DNA of 64,000 nt from Azospirillum sp. TSH100 (GCF_004923295.1 NZ_CP039640.1:124001-188000), one strand, 5' to 3'. Shown: positions 24,470 through 33,919, numbered from the stretch's first letter. Made by a program: numbers and translations. Notes: generated from the letters alone by a model not told the origin.

Positions 24470-27400
24470 TCATCCCTTCTGCGCGATCAGCTCCTCGAAC
24501 ACCGCCTCGATCCGGTCGACGGAGCGGGCGACGGTGAAGTCGCGGGCGCGGTCGCGGCCGGACAGGGCCATGCGCAGCCAGGCGGCGCGGTCCCCGATCA
24601 GCCTGCGCAGACAGCCGGCGAGCGCCTCGTGGTCCTCCGCCTTGAACAGCAGGCCATCGACGCCGTCGCGCAGCACCTCGCCGCTGCCGCCGGTGCCGCT
24701 GCCGATGACGGTCAGGCCGGCGGCCATCGCCTCGACCTGCGAAATGCCGAAGGGTTCCTGGAAGACGCTGGGGAAGACCAGAACGTTGCAGCGGGCGAAC
24801 AGGTCGGACATGCCGCGGCGGTCGAGGAATCCGGTGAAGCGCACCTTGCCGGTCATGCCGTGGCGCTCCACGAAGTCGCGGCAGCGGGCTGCAAGTTCGG
24901 CGTCCGGCGCCTCCCCGGCGAAGGTGCAGTCGAAGTCGATGCCCTCGCGATGGAGAATCCCCAGCGCGTTGACCAGCGTCTGCGGCCCCTTGTAGTTCAC
25001 GAACAGGCTGGCGAAGGCGATGCGCAGCCGGTCGGTCGAGGGCATCACCGCGCGGTGGAAGTAATCGACGCGGGCGCCGGGATGGATCACCGTGGCGGAC
25101 AGGCCATAGCCGCCGGCGGCCAGCCGCTCCGCCACCCAGCCGCTGGCCGGTCCGGCGCGGTAGAGGGGGGAGCGGGGTGCGGCTTCCGGCGGATAGCCGG
25201 GGTGCTGGTTTCCCAGGCAATGCAGCACCGGGACGCCCATCTGCCGGGTCAGCGGGTCGAGGAACTCGGTCGCCAGCATGTCGAGGTTGCCGACCAGACA
25301 GGCGTCGGCACGGAAGTCGCGGGCGGTCTCCAGCACCCGGCGGATGTTGGCACGGATCAGGGCGGCGCAATGGGCGCGGTCGTCATGGGTGAAGGCGCGC
25401 CCGTCCTTCCAGGTGCCATAGAGGGTCAGCGAGCGGTCGACATGCGCCTCGATGTCCTCGGTCCCGGCCATGCCCGGGCGGGTGAGGTCGGGCACGTCGG
25501 CGGTCAGCACCTTCACCGTGTGGCCGCGGCGGATCAGTTCGGCCGAGAATTCCCACAGCTTGCGGCCATAGCCGCCGAACTCCTGCGGCGGGAAGAGGTT
25601 GGTGACCACCAGGATGCGGCGGGGCCGCCCGGTGGAGGGAAGCGTCGCCTGCCGGAACAGGCTGCGGTAACGTTCCAGCGCCGGACTGTCGCCGATGGCG
25701 GTCGCGAGCGCGGCGGCATCGAGATCGGGTGCCGGATCCGGAGCGGGTTCCGGAGCGGGTTCCGCCATGGCCGACAGCGCCGCGGCGCGCCGGGCCTCCG
25801 CAAGATAGATGGCGGCCTCCAGCTGGCGTCCGCTTGCGGCGTACAAACGCGCCAGCCCGGCGAGCGCATCCGGCTGCTGACGGTCCAGCCTGACGCCGCG
25901 CAGCAGGAAACGCTCCGCCAGAGCCGTCTCGCCGAAACGGGAGGCTAGCCGGGCGACGGCGACCATCTGCTCCGCGGTTTGCAGCATCGGCTCCAGCGCC
26001 GCGATGCGGGCGCGCCGCAGATCCGGTTCCAGCGCGGCCGCCAGGGCCGGGTCGGACAGGGAGCGGCCGGCATAGCGCAGGGCGTCGGCGCACTGGAACA
26101 GGATGCCGCCGGCTTCGGTCGGCGCGAAGCCCCAGCCGGCCAGATGGGCGGCCGCCGCGGCATGGTCGCGCGCCGAGACGGTCGGGCAGAGGACGGAGGC
26201 ACCGGGCAACCGGGCCATCTGGCGGTCGACCTCCGCCCTGTCGGGCCAGGGCAGCAGCAGCACCGCCTCATCCCGCACCCGCTCGCCGGATGGCGGCAGC
26301 GGCAGGCTGACGGCGCCGTCGGTATCAGGAGCCATGGCATCAGGCCCCATGGCATCAGGGGTGGTGAAGGCCACCCGCGGCAGATCGCGGGTCATGATGC
26401 GCAGGTCGGCGGCGAACCCGTCCTCAGCCCCGTCCTGGCCGGCTGCGTGGACGGTCAGCCGCGACGACGTCAGCTGGAGCTTCTGCAGCGCCTCGTAGGC
26501 GGCGAGGCGGCGGCGGAAGCCGGTGCTCCGGGACGGCAGCGGCAGCAGCCCGCGCCGCTCCCCGCGAACGTCCAGCGCCGGGTCGACGCGGTCGTCGAAC
26601 ACGGCGGCGAAGAACTGGGCGCGCTTGACCTGCGGGCTGTGGAACTCCAGCAGATGCGCCTGGCCAGCCCGGCGGATCGCCATCGCCTGGTCCGGATGGT
26701 CGAGGTAATGGCGCACCAGCTCCACCAGCTCGTCCGGCGAGCGGTATGTCACGAGATGGCGGCCGGGGGTGAAGCAGCGCTCCAGCCCGGCATCCGCCGA
26801 CAGCGCGTCGGTGAGAAGGAAGCCGCCGGCCCCCAATGCCTCGAAGACGCGCAGATTGAGGTCGCCGTTCAGCGAGACGTTCAGCGTGACCTGCGAGGAG
26901 GCATAAACATCGGCCGCCCTCTCCGGCTCCGCGCGCATCCTCACCAGCGGCAGCCCGGCCGCGCTCAGCCGGTCCAGCACATGACGGCGCCAGGGGTGGA
27001 AGGCCCCGGTCTGCCCGACGAAGGTGAGGGGCGCCTGGGGAGACGAAGGGATGTCGCGCCGGCGCAACGCATAATCGACCGCCGGGACCCAATAGACCCG
27101 CTCGAACCCCGCCTCCAGGAAGAGATGGGCGTGCTGGCGGGTGTGGTCGAGCATCACCGCGTCGAAGTCCTCCATCGCGCCATAGGCCAGCAGCCCGCGC
27201 AAGGGGGCGGCGAAATGATGCGTGTCGCCGACCAGCAGCACCTTGGTGCCCGTCAGCCGGCCCAGCCCGCGGGGGAGGTTGCGCCGGGTGGCGTCGGCCT
27301 TCACCACGATCAGCTCCGGACGCTGGTGCGCCGGCAGCCGCGCCACGACGGACACCAGATCATATTCGCCGGGCGGGGTGTTCAGCGAGGCGAAGCCATC

Positions 27401-27553
27401 GCCGGTCTCCACCGTCGGGCAGTCGGGCCCGCAGAACACCTCCCGTTCCGAGAACAGCGGCCGGCGGTAATAGTCGGGCGGGGCCAGGCAGCAGAAGAGC
27501 GTGACGGGATCGGGCAGGCGGAGGCTCGGGGTGGCGGGGACGGGGATGCTCAC
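24470..27553 (-). CDS. Two-domain glycosyltransferase (CgeB-like + GT4)
   Basis: The 1027-residue protein begins at a GTG that overlaps the preceding stop (GTGA). The N-terminal part (about 1-330) resembles the CgeB/Glyco_trans_1_2 group, with LNVSLNGDLNLRVFEALGAG and a YRSPDELVELVRHYLDHPD tail. A linker with proline/alanine-rich low complexity lies near residues 600-640. The C-terminal part (640-1027) is a GT4 enzyme: LFPPQEFGGYGRKLW at the start, VIHPGARVDYF, and PSVFQEPFGISQVEAMAAG for nucleotide-sugar binding. It is a fusion of two GT-B enzymes that may add two sugars in sequence. It is the second gene of a minus-strand pair with the TPR-GT4 gene. Confidence 0.8.
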   Translation of the reverse strand: MSIPVPATPSLRLPDPVTLFCCLAPPDYYRRPLFSEREVFCGPDCPTVETGDGFASLNTPPGEYDLVSVVARLPAHQRPELIVVKADATRRNLPRGLGRLTGTKVLLVGDTHHFAAPLRGLLAYGAMEDFDAVMLDHTRQHAHLFLEAGFERVYWVPAVDYALRRRDIPSSPQAPLTFVGQTGAFHPWRRHVLDRLSAAGLPLVRMRAEPERAADVYASSQVTLNVSLNGDLNLRVFEALGAGGFLLTDALSADAGLERCFTPGRHLVTYRSPDELVELVRHYLDHPDQAMAIRRAGQAHLLEFHSPQVKRAQFFAAVFDDRVDPALDVRGERRGLLPLPSRSTGFRRRLAAYEALQKLQLTSSRLTVHAAGQDGAEDGFAADLRIMTRDLPRVAFTTPDAMGPDAMAPDTDGAVSLPLPPSGERVRDEAVLLLPWPDRAEVDRQMARLPGASVLCPTVSARDHAAAAAHLAGWGFAPTEAGGILFQCADALRYAGRSLSDPALAAALEPDLRRARIAALEPMLQTAEQMVAVARLASRFGETALAERFLLRGVRLDRQQPDALAGLARLYAASGRQLEAAIYLAEARRAAALSAMAEPAPEPAPDPAPDLDAAALATAIGDSPALERYRSLFRQATLPSTGRPRRILVVTNLFPPQEFGGYGRKLWEFSAELIRRGHTVKVLTADVPDLTRPGMAGTEDIEAHVDRSLTLYGTWKDGRAFTHDDRAHCAALIRANIRRVLETARDFRADACLVGNLDMLATEFLDPLTRQMGVPVLHCLGNQHPGYPPEAAPRSPLYRAGPASGWVAERLAAGGYGLSATVIHPGARVDYFHRAVMPSTDRLRIAFASLFVNYKGPQTLVNALGILHREGIDFDCTFAGEAPDAELAARCRDFVERHGMTGKVRFTGFLDRRGMSDLFARCNVLVFPSVFQEPFGISQVEAMAAGLTVIGSGTGGSGEVLRDGVDGLLFKAEDHEALAGCLRRLIGDRAAWLRMALSGRDRARDFTVARSVDRIEAVFEELIAQKG

Positions 27554-29151
27554 AGCGCGTCCAGCTCCCGCAGCAGGGCGATCAGCCGGCGGGTCGCGGC
27601 CTGCCAGCTGAAATGCTCCAGCAGATGGGCCTGCGCCGAACGGCGGGTGCCGGCGGGGTCGTCGATGACCGCGCGCAGCAGCCGGACGGCCTCGCCCTCG
27701 TCGGGGCTCCACCAGCTCTGGCCGGCATAGCCGCCGATGCCGGGGGTGACGGCGCTGGGGATCATGTGCGCCACCCGCCCGTCCAGATAGGCCTGATAGG
27801 CGCTGTGGTCGGGCGCCAGCAGGATTAGCCCCATCGCCCCGGCCTGGGCCATCGGCAGATCCCAGCCCTCGCCGTGCGACATGCTCCAGTAATGGGTCGA
27901 GGCGGCATGGAGCGACATCATCTCCGCATCCGACAGCTTGCCTTCCACCAGGAAGATCGGCGCCACCTGTTCCAGTGGCCGGCCGGTCTGCGCCGACACC
28001 CGGGCCAGCAGATCGCGCATGCCGTCGGAAATCCCGCCGCCCTTGCCGACCTTCAGCAGCAGCGCCGCCCGGTCCTCCGCCCGCGTGGTGCGCAGCCAGA
28101 CCCGCAGCAGCCCATCCAGGTTCTTGCGGTCGTTGAAGTCGGAGACGTTCAGGATGCGTACCGGGTAGTCGGCCAGCCGGCGGCCCAGGCTGTCGACGAT
28201 GTAGGCGGGGGCGACGCCCGCGGCATCCACCGTCTCGACCCCGGCGGGACAGATATGGATGCGGTCCTGCGGGTGGCCGGCGCGCAGCCAGGCCGTGCGG
28301 GAGGAGTCGGTGGCGACGACGACATGGTCGTGGCGCCGGCTGAGGCCCGCCCACAGAGGCGGGATGTCGACGGCCTCGAACATGCTGAAATTGACGGTCT
28401 TCAGCCCCGGAATGCTTTCCACTGCCGGCGGGGTGGTGACGGTCAGCACCGCCTTGGCCCGCACCGGCCGGTCGAGCGAAAACAGAAGCGGGTCGATCTG
28501 GTCGTCCGGCAGGTTGTCGGCATCGCCATAGTTCAGGTCGACCAGCCGCACACGGATCCCGGCCGCCACCAGTTCCTGGACGAAACGGCGGACGGCATAG
28601 GCGTAGCCGCTGCTGTCGCGGAACACCCCGCGCACCACCAGCCCCGGCGGCAGCGAAGGGTCTGCGGCATCGTTGCCGATCGCGCGGGCGGTGGCGCAAC
28701 GTTCCAGGGCGCAGCGCAGCTGGGAATCAGGTATGCCGCTACCGGTTTCCAGCGCGGCGGCACGGCGCAGCAGCCGGTCGGCCTCGTCGATCCGTCCGCA
28801 GGCGAGCGCGTCCGTCCCCAGACGCCGCAATGTCATGGCGCAATCCGGGTCCACCTCCAGCTTGCGGCGCAGATGGGCCACGGCCGCATCCGGCCGGCCC
28901 ATCTGCAGCAGGGTGCCGGCCTGGTTGAACAGGGCGCCGGCATGGGCCGGCACCAGCCGCAGGGCGCGGTTCACCAACGCCACCCCGCGCGAGGGGTCGG
29001 GGCGGCGGCTCAGCAGTCCAAGCAGGTGGAGCGCGTCCGTCTGGGCCGGATCAAGCGCCAGGATGCTTCGGTAGAGCGTCACCGCCCGGTCGCTCTCGCC
29101 GGCCTGGTGCAGGCCGACGGCCCGGGTCAGGGTGTCGTGGATCGAGATCAT
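27550..29151 (-). CDS. TPR domain fused to GT4 glycosyltransferase
   Basis: The 533-residue protein has TPR-like helical repeats over about residues 5-150 (AVTLYRSILALDPAQTDAL, LRLVPAHAGALFNQAGTLL). These are followed by a GT4 domain with VRGVFRDSSGYAYAVRRF, the middle RILNVSDFNDRKNLDGLL, and SHGEGWDLPMAQAGAMG as the sugar-nucleotide block. TPR fusion suggests recognition of a protein acceptor, as in O-GlcNAc transferases. The ATG at 29151 follows the start of the TPR homology; an upstream start would extend into the palindromic repeat. Diverges from the gene at 29455. Confidence 0.8.
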   Translation of the reverse strand: MISIHDTLTRAVGLHQAGESDRAVTLYRSILALDPAQTDALHLLGLLSRRPDPSRGVALVNRALRLVPAHAGALFNQAGTLLQMGRPDAAVAHLRRKLEVDPDCAMTLRRLGTDALACGRIDEADRLLRRAAALETGSGIPDSQLRCALERCATARAIGNDAADPSLPPGLVVRGVFRDSSGYAYAVRRFVQELVAAGIRVRLVDLNYGDADNLPDDQIDPLLFSLDRPVRAKAVLTVTTPPAVESIPGLKTVNFSMFEAVDIPPLWAGLSRRHDHVVVATDSSRTAWLRAGHPQDRIHICPAGVETVDAAGVAPAYIVDSLGRRLADYPVRILNVSDFNDRKNLDGLLRVWLRTTRAEDRAALLLKVGKGGGISDGMRDLLARVSAQTGRPLEQVAPIFLVEGKLSDAEMMSLHAASTHYWSMSHGEGWDLPMAQAGAMGLILLAPDHSAYQAYLDGRVAHMIPSAVTPGIGGYAGQSWWSPDEGEAVRLLRAVIDDPAGTRRSAQAHLLEHFSWQAATRRLIALLRELDAL

Positions 29152-29196
29152 GGCGCGGGCGCTGTTCCGGAACCGGAGAATAGACGGGCGGGAGGC

Positions 29197-29264
29197 TAAG
29201 CAGGTTTTCCGAACTCCGCCCACAGATTGGGCGGGCTCGGAAAACCTGCAAACCATAGAGTCCG
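29197..29264. repeat. Palindromic intergenic repeat, copy 1
   Basis: This 68-base unit contains GCAGGTTTTCCGA at 29200-29212 and its exact complement at 29237-29249, with an inner inverted CGCCCA/TGGGCG. It ends with AAACCATAGAGTCCGC. A nearly identical unit occurs at 62939-63007, so this is a dispersed repeat of the genome. It lies between two divergent TPR-glycosyltransferase genes, where a terminator would not be expected. Confidence 0.85.
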
Positions 29265-29310
29265 CAGGTTTCTCCAGGCCGGGCCTGTGGCCCGATCTGG
29301 AGAAACCTGC
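29264..29310. repeat. Second, related palindrome next to copy 1
   Basis: GCAGGTTTCTCCAG (29264-29277) and its complement (29297-29310) form a perfect 14-base stem with an inner GGGCC/GGCCC. The outer bases GCAGGTTT match the first palindrome, so the two form a pair like the BIME arrangement of REP elements. Confidence 0.8.
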
Positions 29311-29454
29311 TTAGTCGGACATCCGGATCGGAGGAGCCGGAAGGCGAAGGAACATCGGTGAAATCGCCGAGGCTTGCAACAAGGCAGCTTGACCCTCCGG
29401 TCGGTGCGGGTGCAAGTCAGGGCAACCACAGCCCTCCTTTCCGGGTACTCTTTT

Positions 29455-30795
29455 ATGGTTGCCTCCGCCGAAATCGCCACCCCTGTCCAGATCGAAACTC
29501 TGCCGGGACAGCGGATGTCGGTTCCCGACGCCGTCCGGCAGGCGCTCGACTATTGCAATTCGGGCTGGCTCGACATCAGCGCGGGCATCTGCGAACGCAT
29601 CCTGGCCGCCAACCCCGGCAACGTACACGCCCTGCTGATCCAGGGCATATCCGCCTACAAGAACCGCGAGCCGGCGAAAGCCGTGCCGATCCTGGCGGAG
29701 GCGCTGCGCCGCGATCCCGGCTCGGTCGATACCCTCTATCATCTGGGAATGGCGCTGCTGCTGTGCGGGCATTTCGACCGGGCGGAACTGGCCTTCAACT
29801 GTGCCATCCAGGGGCGTTCCGACTATGCAGAGGCGATGGCCGGGCTGGCCGAGGTACGCCGGGCCGGGGGCGACGCCGACGGCGCCTATGAACTGCTGAA
29901 GCGCTCCGTCACGTTGAAGGGCAATTATTCGCCCTCCTACATCGCCTACTCGCTGATGCGCTTCGACCGCTCGCTGCCGGCGGAGACGGAAGGATGGAAC
30001 CGGCGGCGGGAGGCCCGGCACGACCGCCCCCGCCTGACCATGGCCTCGCTCGGCTCCTATGGGCGCTTCGCCCAGACGGTGAACGAGTATGTCGCCGTCC
30101 GCCTCTATGCCGAGAAATACGGGATGGAGTTCCTGACCCCCGACTGGGTCGGCCATGCCTTCTTTTCGCTCGACGATCCGCGGCTGGACCCGTCTGTGCT
30201 GCCGGAATTCCAGGGATGGCTGCGGCAGCGCAAGGATTTCGCCCGCGGCTTCGACGAACGGGTGGCCGATCCCTTCCGCGACCGCGACCTGTTCCTGGGC
30301 GGCTCGCCGGTCAACGCGATGCTGAAGGAGCGGCGGACCGACATCCTGTCCTGGCTGACTCCGCGCCCCTGCTGGGACCGCTTCCTGGAGCCGCCGGTGG
30401 AGGCGTTGCGCCACCGCGGCCGGACGCTGGTCGCCGTCCATATCCGCCAGACCGACTGGTGGAACCAGGACTACACGCCGCTGTCGCTCTATCTGGACTG
30501 GCTGGACGGGCTGTGGCCGACGCTGGAGGACCCGGTGCTGTTCGTCGCCACCGACGAACCGAGCGTGGTTCCCGAATTCGCCCGCTTCAACCCGACCACC
30601 CCGGCCGACTTCCCGGTCCGCTGGGAGGGGCTGGAGTATCTGCAGGATTTCCAGGTGATGACGCGGGCCGACATCCTGGCGATCAGCACGGGATCCTTCG
30701 CCGCCACCGCCGCCGCACTGAACCCCTCCCCCCGCCTGCTGCTCCACCCCGCAGAGGGCAACCGCGGGCTGGTGCCGTTCGAGGCGTGGCGGTAA
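29455..30795 (+). CDS. TPR domain fused to fucosyltransferase-like domain
   Basis: The 446-residue protein has TPR repeats over about residues 20-165 (CERILAANPGNVHALLIQG, EALRRDPGSVDTLYHLGMAL). The C-terminal half begins with LGSYGRFAQTVNEYVAVRLYA, resembling the GT11-type start with its early Asn. It also contains VAVHIRQTDWW, an HxR motif as in GT10/GT11/GT23 fucosyltransferases, and FVATDEPS later. The last block, ADILAISTGSFAATAAALNP, fits the third conserved motif. The predicted reaction is transfer of a deoxyhexose from GDP-sugar. The start is uncertain; ATG codons at 29455 and 29515 are both possible. Confidence 0.65.
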   Translation: MVASAEIATPVQIETLPGQRMSVPDAVRQALDYCNSGWLDISAGICERILAANPGNVHALLIQGISAYKNREPAKAVPILAEALRRDPGSVDTLYHLGMALLLCGHFDRAELAFNCAIQGRSDYAEAMAGLAEVRRAGGDADGAYELLKRSVTLKGNYSPSYIAYSLMRFDRSLPAETEGWNRRREARHDRPRLTMASLGSYGRFAQTVNEYVAVRLYAEKYGMEFLTPDWVGHAFFSLDDPRLDPSVLPEFQGWLRQRKDFARGFDERVADPFRDRDLFLGGSPVNAMLKERRTDILSWLTPRPCWDRFLEPPVEALRHRGRTLVAVHIRQTDWWNQDYTPLSLYLDWLDGLWPTLEDPVLFVATDEPSVVPEFARFNPTTPADFPVRWEGLEYLQDFQVMTRADILAISTGSFAATAAALNPSPRLLLHPAEGNRGLVPFEAWR

Positions 30796-30839
30796 GGGGC
30801 TTGGGCGGTAGGGAGCTGGGCGGTAGGAGGCTGGCCGCC

Positions 30840-31403
30840 TCAGTCCGCTGTTTCCGGCGGCTTGGCCGTTTCTGTCGCCGCCACCGGTCCCGCCCTGCGC
30901 GCCGGGTTGCGCATCGGGTTCTTGGGGTCGAACAGGCCGAGGCGCTGGAGGCTCTGGGCGAAGCCTTCGGTCAGCATGGTGATGCGGTCGCTGATCTCGG
31001 CGATCTCGCGGGCGGAGATGACCGGGGCATCGGCCGAGATGCGGCCGTGGGCGCGGTAGTTCAGGCGGATCGCGACGTCGTCGGTCTCGCCCTGGATCCA
31101 GGAGCCGTGCAGGATCTTGTTGCGCTCACGCCCCAGTTCCAGCGCCTCGTCGCAGCGGGCGACCAGGGCCTTGGCCTCGTCCGGGGGAAGGCGCAGGCCG
31201 GCGATCGACTTCAGCGCGTCGAAGCGGGCCTTGACCTGCATGTTGGACGCGATGGGCAGGAATTCGGTGTGATCGGCGCCGAGCAGCCGGGAGATGCACA
31301 GCGACACCATGTCCTCGAGCTGGGCCCAGGACACGGCGATCATGCCGATTGCACAGTACATCTTCACGCTGAGGGGGCCCAGCCGGACCGTCCGCGTCGT
31401 CAT
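30840..31403 (-). CDS. Small helical protein with HEPN-like RX4H motif
   Basis: The 187-residue, mostly helical protein has no recognised family name. The segment LELGRERNKILHGSWIQG contains R-N-K-I-L-H, which fits the Rx4-6H motif of HEPN domains, and an N-terminal region MIAVSWAQLEDMVSLCIS with the common W-x-x-LE-x-x-V pattern of HEPN-like proteins. The end is Ala/Pro-rich. HEPN proteins include RNases of toxin and defence systems but also non-enzymatic relatives. No antitoxin-like partner is visible. It lies alone between two glycosyltransferase genes on the opposite strand. Confidence 0.5.
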   Translation of the reverse strand: MTTRTVRLGPLSVKMYCAIGMIAVSWAQLEDMVSLCISRLLGADHTEFLPIASNMQVKARFDALKSIAGLRLPPDEAKALVARCDEALELGRERNKILHGSWIQGETDDVAIRLNYRAHGRISADAPVISAREIAEISDRITMLTEGFAQSLQRLGLFDPKNPMRNPARRAGPVAATETAKPPETAD

Positions 31404-31609
31404 TGGCCATCCCCGGCATCCGCCCCGCTGCCGGGGCACGGGACCGAAAATAAGCTTTCCGCGCGGTATGGGAAAGCCGTCATTGCGCGGCTGGCAGTTG
31501 ACAGGCCCCCGCGATCCATAGGATGCACTGCCCGCTGCATACGGCGCGCGCAGCGCCTCTCCGCCGTCCCTCCGCCGCGCACCATCGGTCACGCAAAGGT
31601 ATTCCGCCT

Positions 31610-32197
31610 ATGGCCATCCAGGACACCACCGCCCCCTCGCTGCACGGCTGCCTCACCGCCGCCATCGACGTCCTGCGGCGCACCATGGACAGCCTGGACC
31701 CCGCCCGGGTCGAGGCGGCGGTCGCGGCGGTCACGGCCGCGCTCGGCGCCAACAAGGCGCTGCTGGTCTGCGGCAACGGCGGCTCCGCGTCGGACGCCCA
31801 GCACATCACCGGCGAGCTGGTCGGCCGCTTCCTGAAGGAGCGGCGCGGGCTGAAGGCGATCTGCCTCAGCTCCAACGCCGCCGTCCTGACCGCCTGGAGC
31901 AATGACTACTCCTACGACAGCGTCTTCGCCCGCCAGACCGAGGCCTATGGCGAGCCGGGCGGCGTCCTGCTGGGCATCTCCACCAGCGGCAACTCGCGCA
32001 ACGTCATCGCCGCCTTCGAGGTGGCGAAGAGCCTGGGCATGACCACCATCGCCATGACCGGCGAGGGCGGCGGCAAGATGGCGGCCCTGAGCGACATCCT
32101 GCTCGACGTGCCGTCGCGTTCGACCCCGCTGATCCAGCAGGTCCATATCTGCCTCTACCATTACCTGTGCGAGCAGGTCGAAGCCCGGCTGGCCTGA
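31610..32197 (+). CDS. gmhA: Sedoheptulose-7-phosphate isomerase (phosphoheptose isomerase)
   Basis: The 195-residue protein is of GmhA length with a single SIS domain. It shows LLVCGNGGSASDAQHITGELVGRF, which is the phosphosugar-binding and family-signature region, LLGISTSGNSRNVIAAF, and the terminal VPLIQQ-like STPLIQQVHICLYHYLCE segment. GmhA converts sedoheptulose 7-phosphate to D-glycero-D-manno-heptose 7-phosphate, the first step to ADP- or GDP-heptose. It starts a plus-strand unit with a TPR-GT41 gene 9 bases later, so heptose may be the sugar used by these enzymes. Confidence 0.85.
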   Translation: MAIQDTTAPSLHGCLTAAIDVLRRTMDSLDPARVEAAVAAVTAALGANKALLVCGNGGSASDAQHITGELVGRFLKERRGLKAICLSSNAAVLTAWSNDYSYDSVFARQTEAYGEPGGVLLGISTSGNSRNVIAAFEVAKSLGMTTIAMTGEGGGKMAALSDILLDVPSRSTPLIQQVHICLYHYLCEQVEARLA

Positions 32198-32206
32198 AAC
32201 GCCCCC

Positions 32207-33919
32207 ATGGATCCGTCTACCCTGGATGCGCTGAAGCGCCGCGCGCTGGACGCCCTCGGCGCCGGGCGGCTGGAAGAGGCCGCGGCCCTCTACCGCGACC
32301 TGCTGGCGGAGGACGGCACGGCCGCCGACCTGTGGAACAATCTGGGCGTCATCCTGTCCGAGATGAGGCGCCCGGCGGCGGCGGCGGCAGCGCTGCGCAA
32401 CGCCCTGGCGCTGCGGCCGGATTACGACAAGCCCTGGGTCGGGTTGGGCAGCGAGGCCTTCGGCGGCGACCGGCTGGAGGAGACCGTCCGCTGCTGGAGC
32501 CGGGCGATCCGGCTGGAACCGCGGCAGGGTGCCGGGCTGTGGTTCAATCTGGGCGTGGTCCGGCAGATGCGCGGCGAGGCGGCGGAGGCCGCCGCCGTCT
32601 TCGACCGGGCCGAGGCGCTGATGCCGGACGACCCGCGCGTCGCCAGCCAGCGGCTGCTGTGCCTCAATTACCTCGACCTGCCCGGCGAGCGCCTGCTGGC
32701 CGAACACCGGCGCTTCGACGAACGGTTCGGCGACGGGGCCAGCGATGGGGCCGGCAATGGCCGCAAGCCCGCCGTTCCGCACGCCAACCGCCCCGATCCG
32801 GAAAAGCGGCTGCGCATCGGCTACCTGTCGGTCGAGTTCCGCGAGCATCTCGGCGCCTATTTCCTGACGCCCCTGTTCGAGGCGGCCGACCGCGGCCGGT
32901 TCGACATCGTCTGCTATTCGATCCTGCCGGACAGCCACGCCGACGCCCACACCGCCCGCTTCAAGGCGCAGGCCGACGGTTGGCGCAATGTGGGGCATCT
33001 GGACGACGAGGAACTGGCGGCACAGATCCGCGCCGACGGCATCGACATCCTGGTCGATCTTGCCGGTCATTCCGGGCTGAACCGGCTGCCGATGCTGGCG
33101 CTGCGCCCGGCGCCGGTGCAGGTGACGTGGCTGGGCTATCCCAACGGCACCGGCATGGAGGCGGTCGGCTACCGCATCGTCGATCCGGTCAGCGATCCGA
33201 TCGGACCGACCGACGGGCATGCGGTGGAGACCCTGGTCCGGTTGCCCGCCCCCTTCCTGTGCTTCCGCCCGCCGGTTTCCGCCCCGCCGGTGGTGCCGCT
33301 GCCGGCCGGCGCCACCGGGGCCGTCACCTTCGGATCCTTCAACAAGCTGTCGAAGATCACCGACGGCACCGTTGCGCTGTGGGCCGAGGTGCTGCGCCGC
33401 GTGCCGGATGCGCGCCTGCTGCTGAAGGACCGGCCGCTGTCCGATGCCGGCACCGCCGCCGGGCTTCGGGCGCGCTTCGCCGCCGCCGGCATCGACCCGG
33501 CCCGGCTCGATCTCGTCGGCTTCATCAAGGACGCCGCCGGGCATCTGGCCGCCTACAACCGCATCGACATCGCGCTGGACCCGCATCCCTACAACGGCAC
33601 CATCACCACCTGCGACACGCTGTGGATGGGGGCGCCGTTGGTGACGCTGGCAGGCGGGCGCCACGCCGCCCGCGTCGGCGCCAGCCTGATGACCGCCATC
33701 GGCCTGCCGGAACTGGTCGCCGCCACCTCGGACCGTTACGCCGCCATCGCCGCGGAGCTGGCCGGCGACCTCACCCGCCTGATGCGGCTGCGCATGGGCA
33801 TGCGCGAGCGGGTGCGGGCGTCGGCGCTGTGCGACGAGACCCGCTTCATGCGCAATCTGGAGACCGCCTATCGGCTGATATGGCGGCGCTGGTGCGATCA
33901 GCGGCGGTCGGAGGTCTGA
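32207..33919 (+). CDS. TPR-GT41 glycosyltransferase (OGT/SPINDLY-like)
   Basis: The 570-residue protein has four or so TPR units in its first 150 residues (LGAGRLEEAAALYRDLL, WNNLGVIL). The GT41 catalytic domain follows: RLRIGYLSVEFREHLGAYF, VDLAGHSGLNRLPM, APVQVTWLGYPNGTG, and FGSFNKLSKITDGTVALWAEVL with LLLKDR. PYNGTITTCDTLWMGAPLVT is the nucleotide-sugar site. Family members modify Ser/Thr of proteins with GlcNAc, fucose or other sugars, in the cytoplasm. Its coupling to gmhA suggests a possible heptose donor. Its 3' end overlaps a convergent gene by 22 bases. Confidence 0.85.
   Translation: MDPSTLDALKRRALDALGAGRLEEAAALYRDLLAEDGTAADLWNNLGVILSEMRRPAAAAAALRNALALRPDYDKPWVGLGSEAFGGDRLEETVRCWSRAIRLEPRQGAGLWFNLGVVRQMRGEAAEAAAVFDRAEALMPDDPRVASQRLLCLNYLDLPGERLLAEHRRFDERFGDGASDGAGNGRKPAVPHANRPDPEKRLRIGYLSVEFREHLGAYFLTPLFEAADRGRFDIVCYSILPDSHADAHTARFKAQADGWRNVGHLDDEELAAQIRADGIDILVDLAGHSGLNRLPMLALRPAPVQVTWLGYPNGTGMEAVGYRIVDPVSDPIGPTDGHAVETLVRLPAPFLCFRPPVSAPPVVPLPAGATGAVTFGSFNKLSKITDGTVALWAEVLRRVPDARLLLKDRPLSDAGTAAGLRARFAAAGIDPARLDLVGFIKDAAGHLAAYNRIDIALDPHPYNGTITTCDTLWMGAPLVTLAGGRHAARVGASLMTAIGLPELVAATSDRYAAIAAELAGDLTRLMRLRMGMRERVRASALCDETRFMRNLETAYRLIWRRWCDQRRSEV

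Noticed and set aside
29197..29310. CRISPR-like array
   Set aside because: Only two hairpin units of different sequence occur, with no regular spacers and no cas genes.
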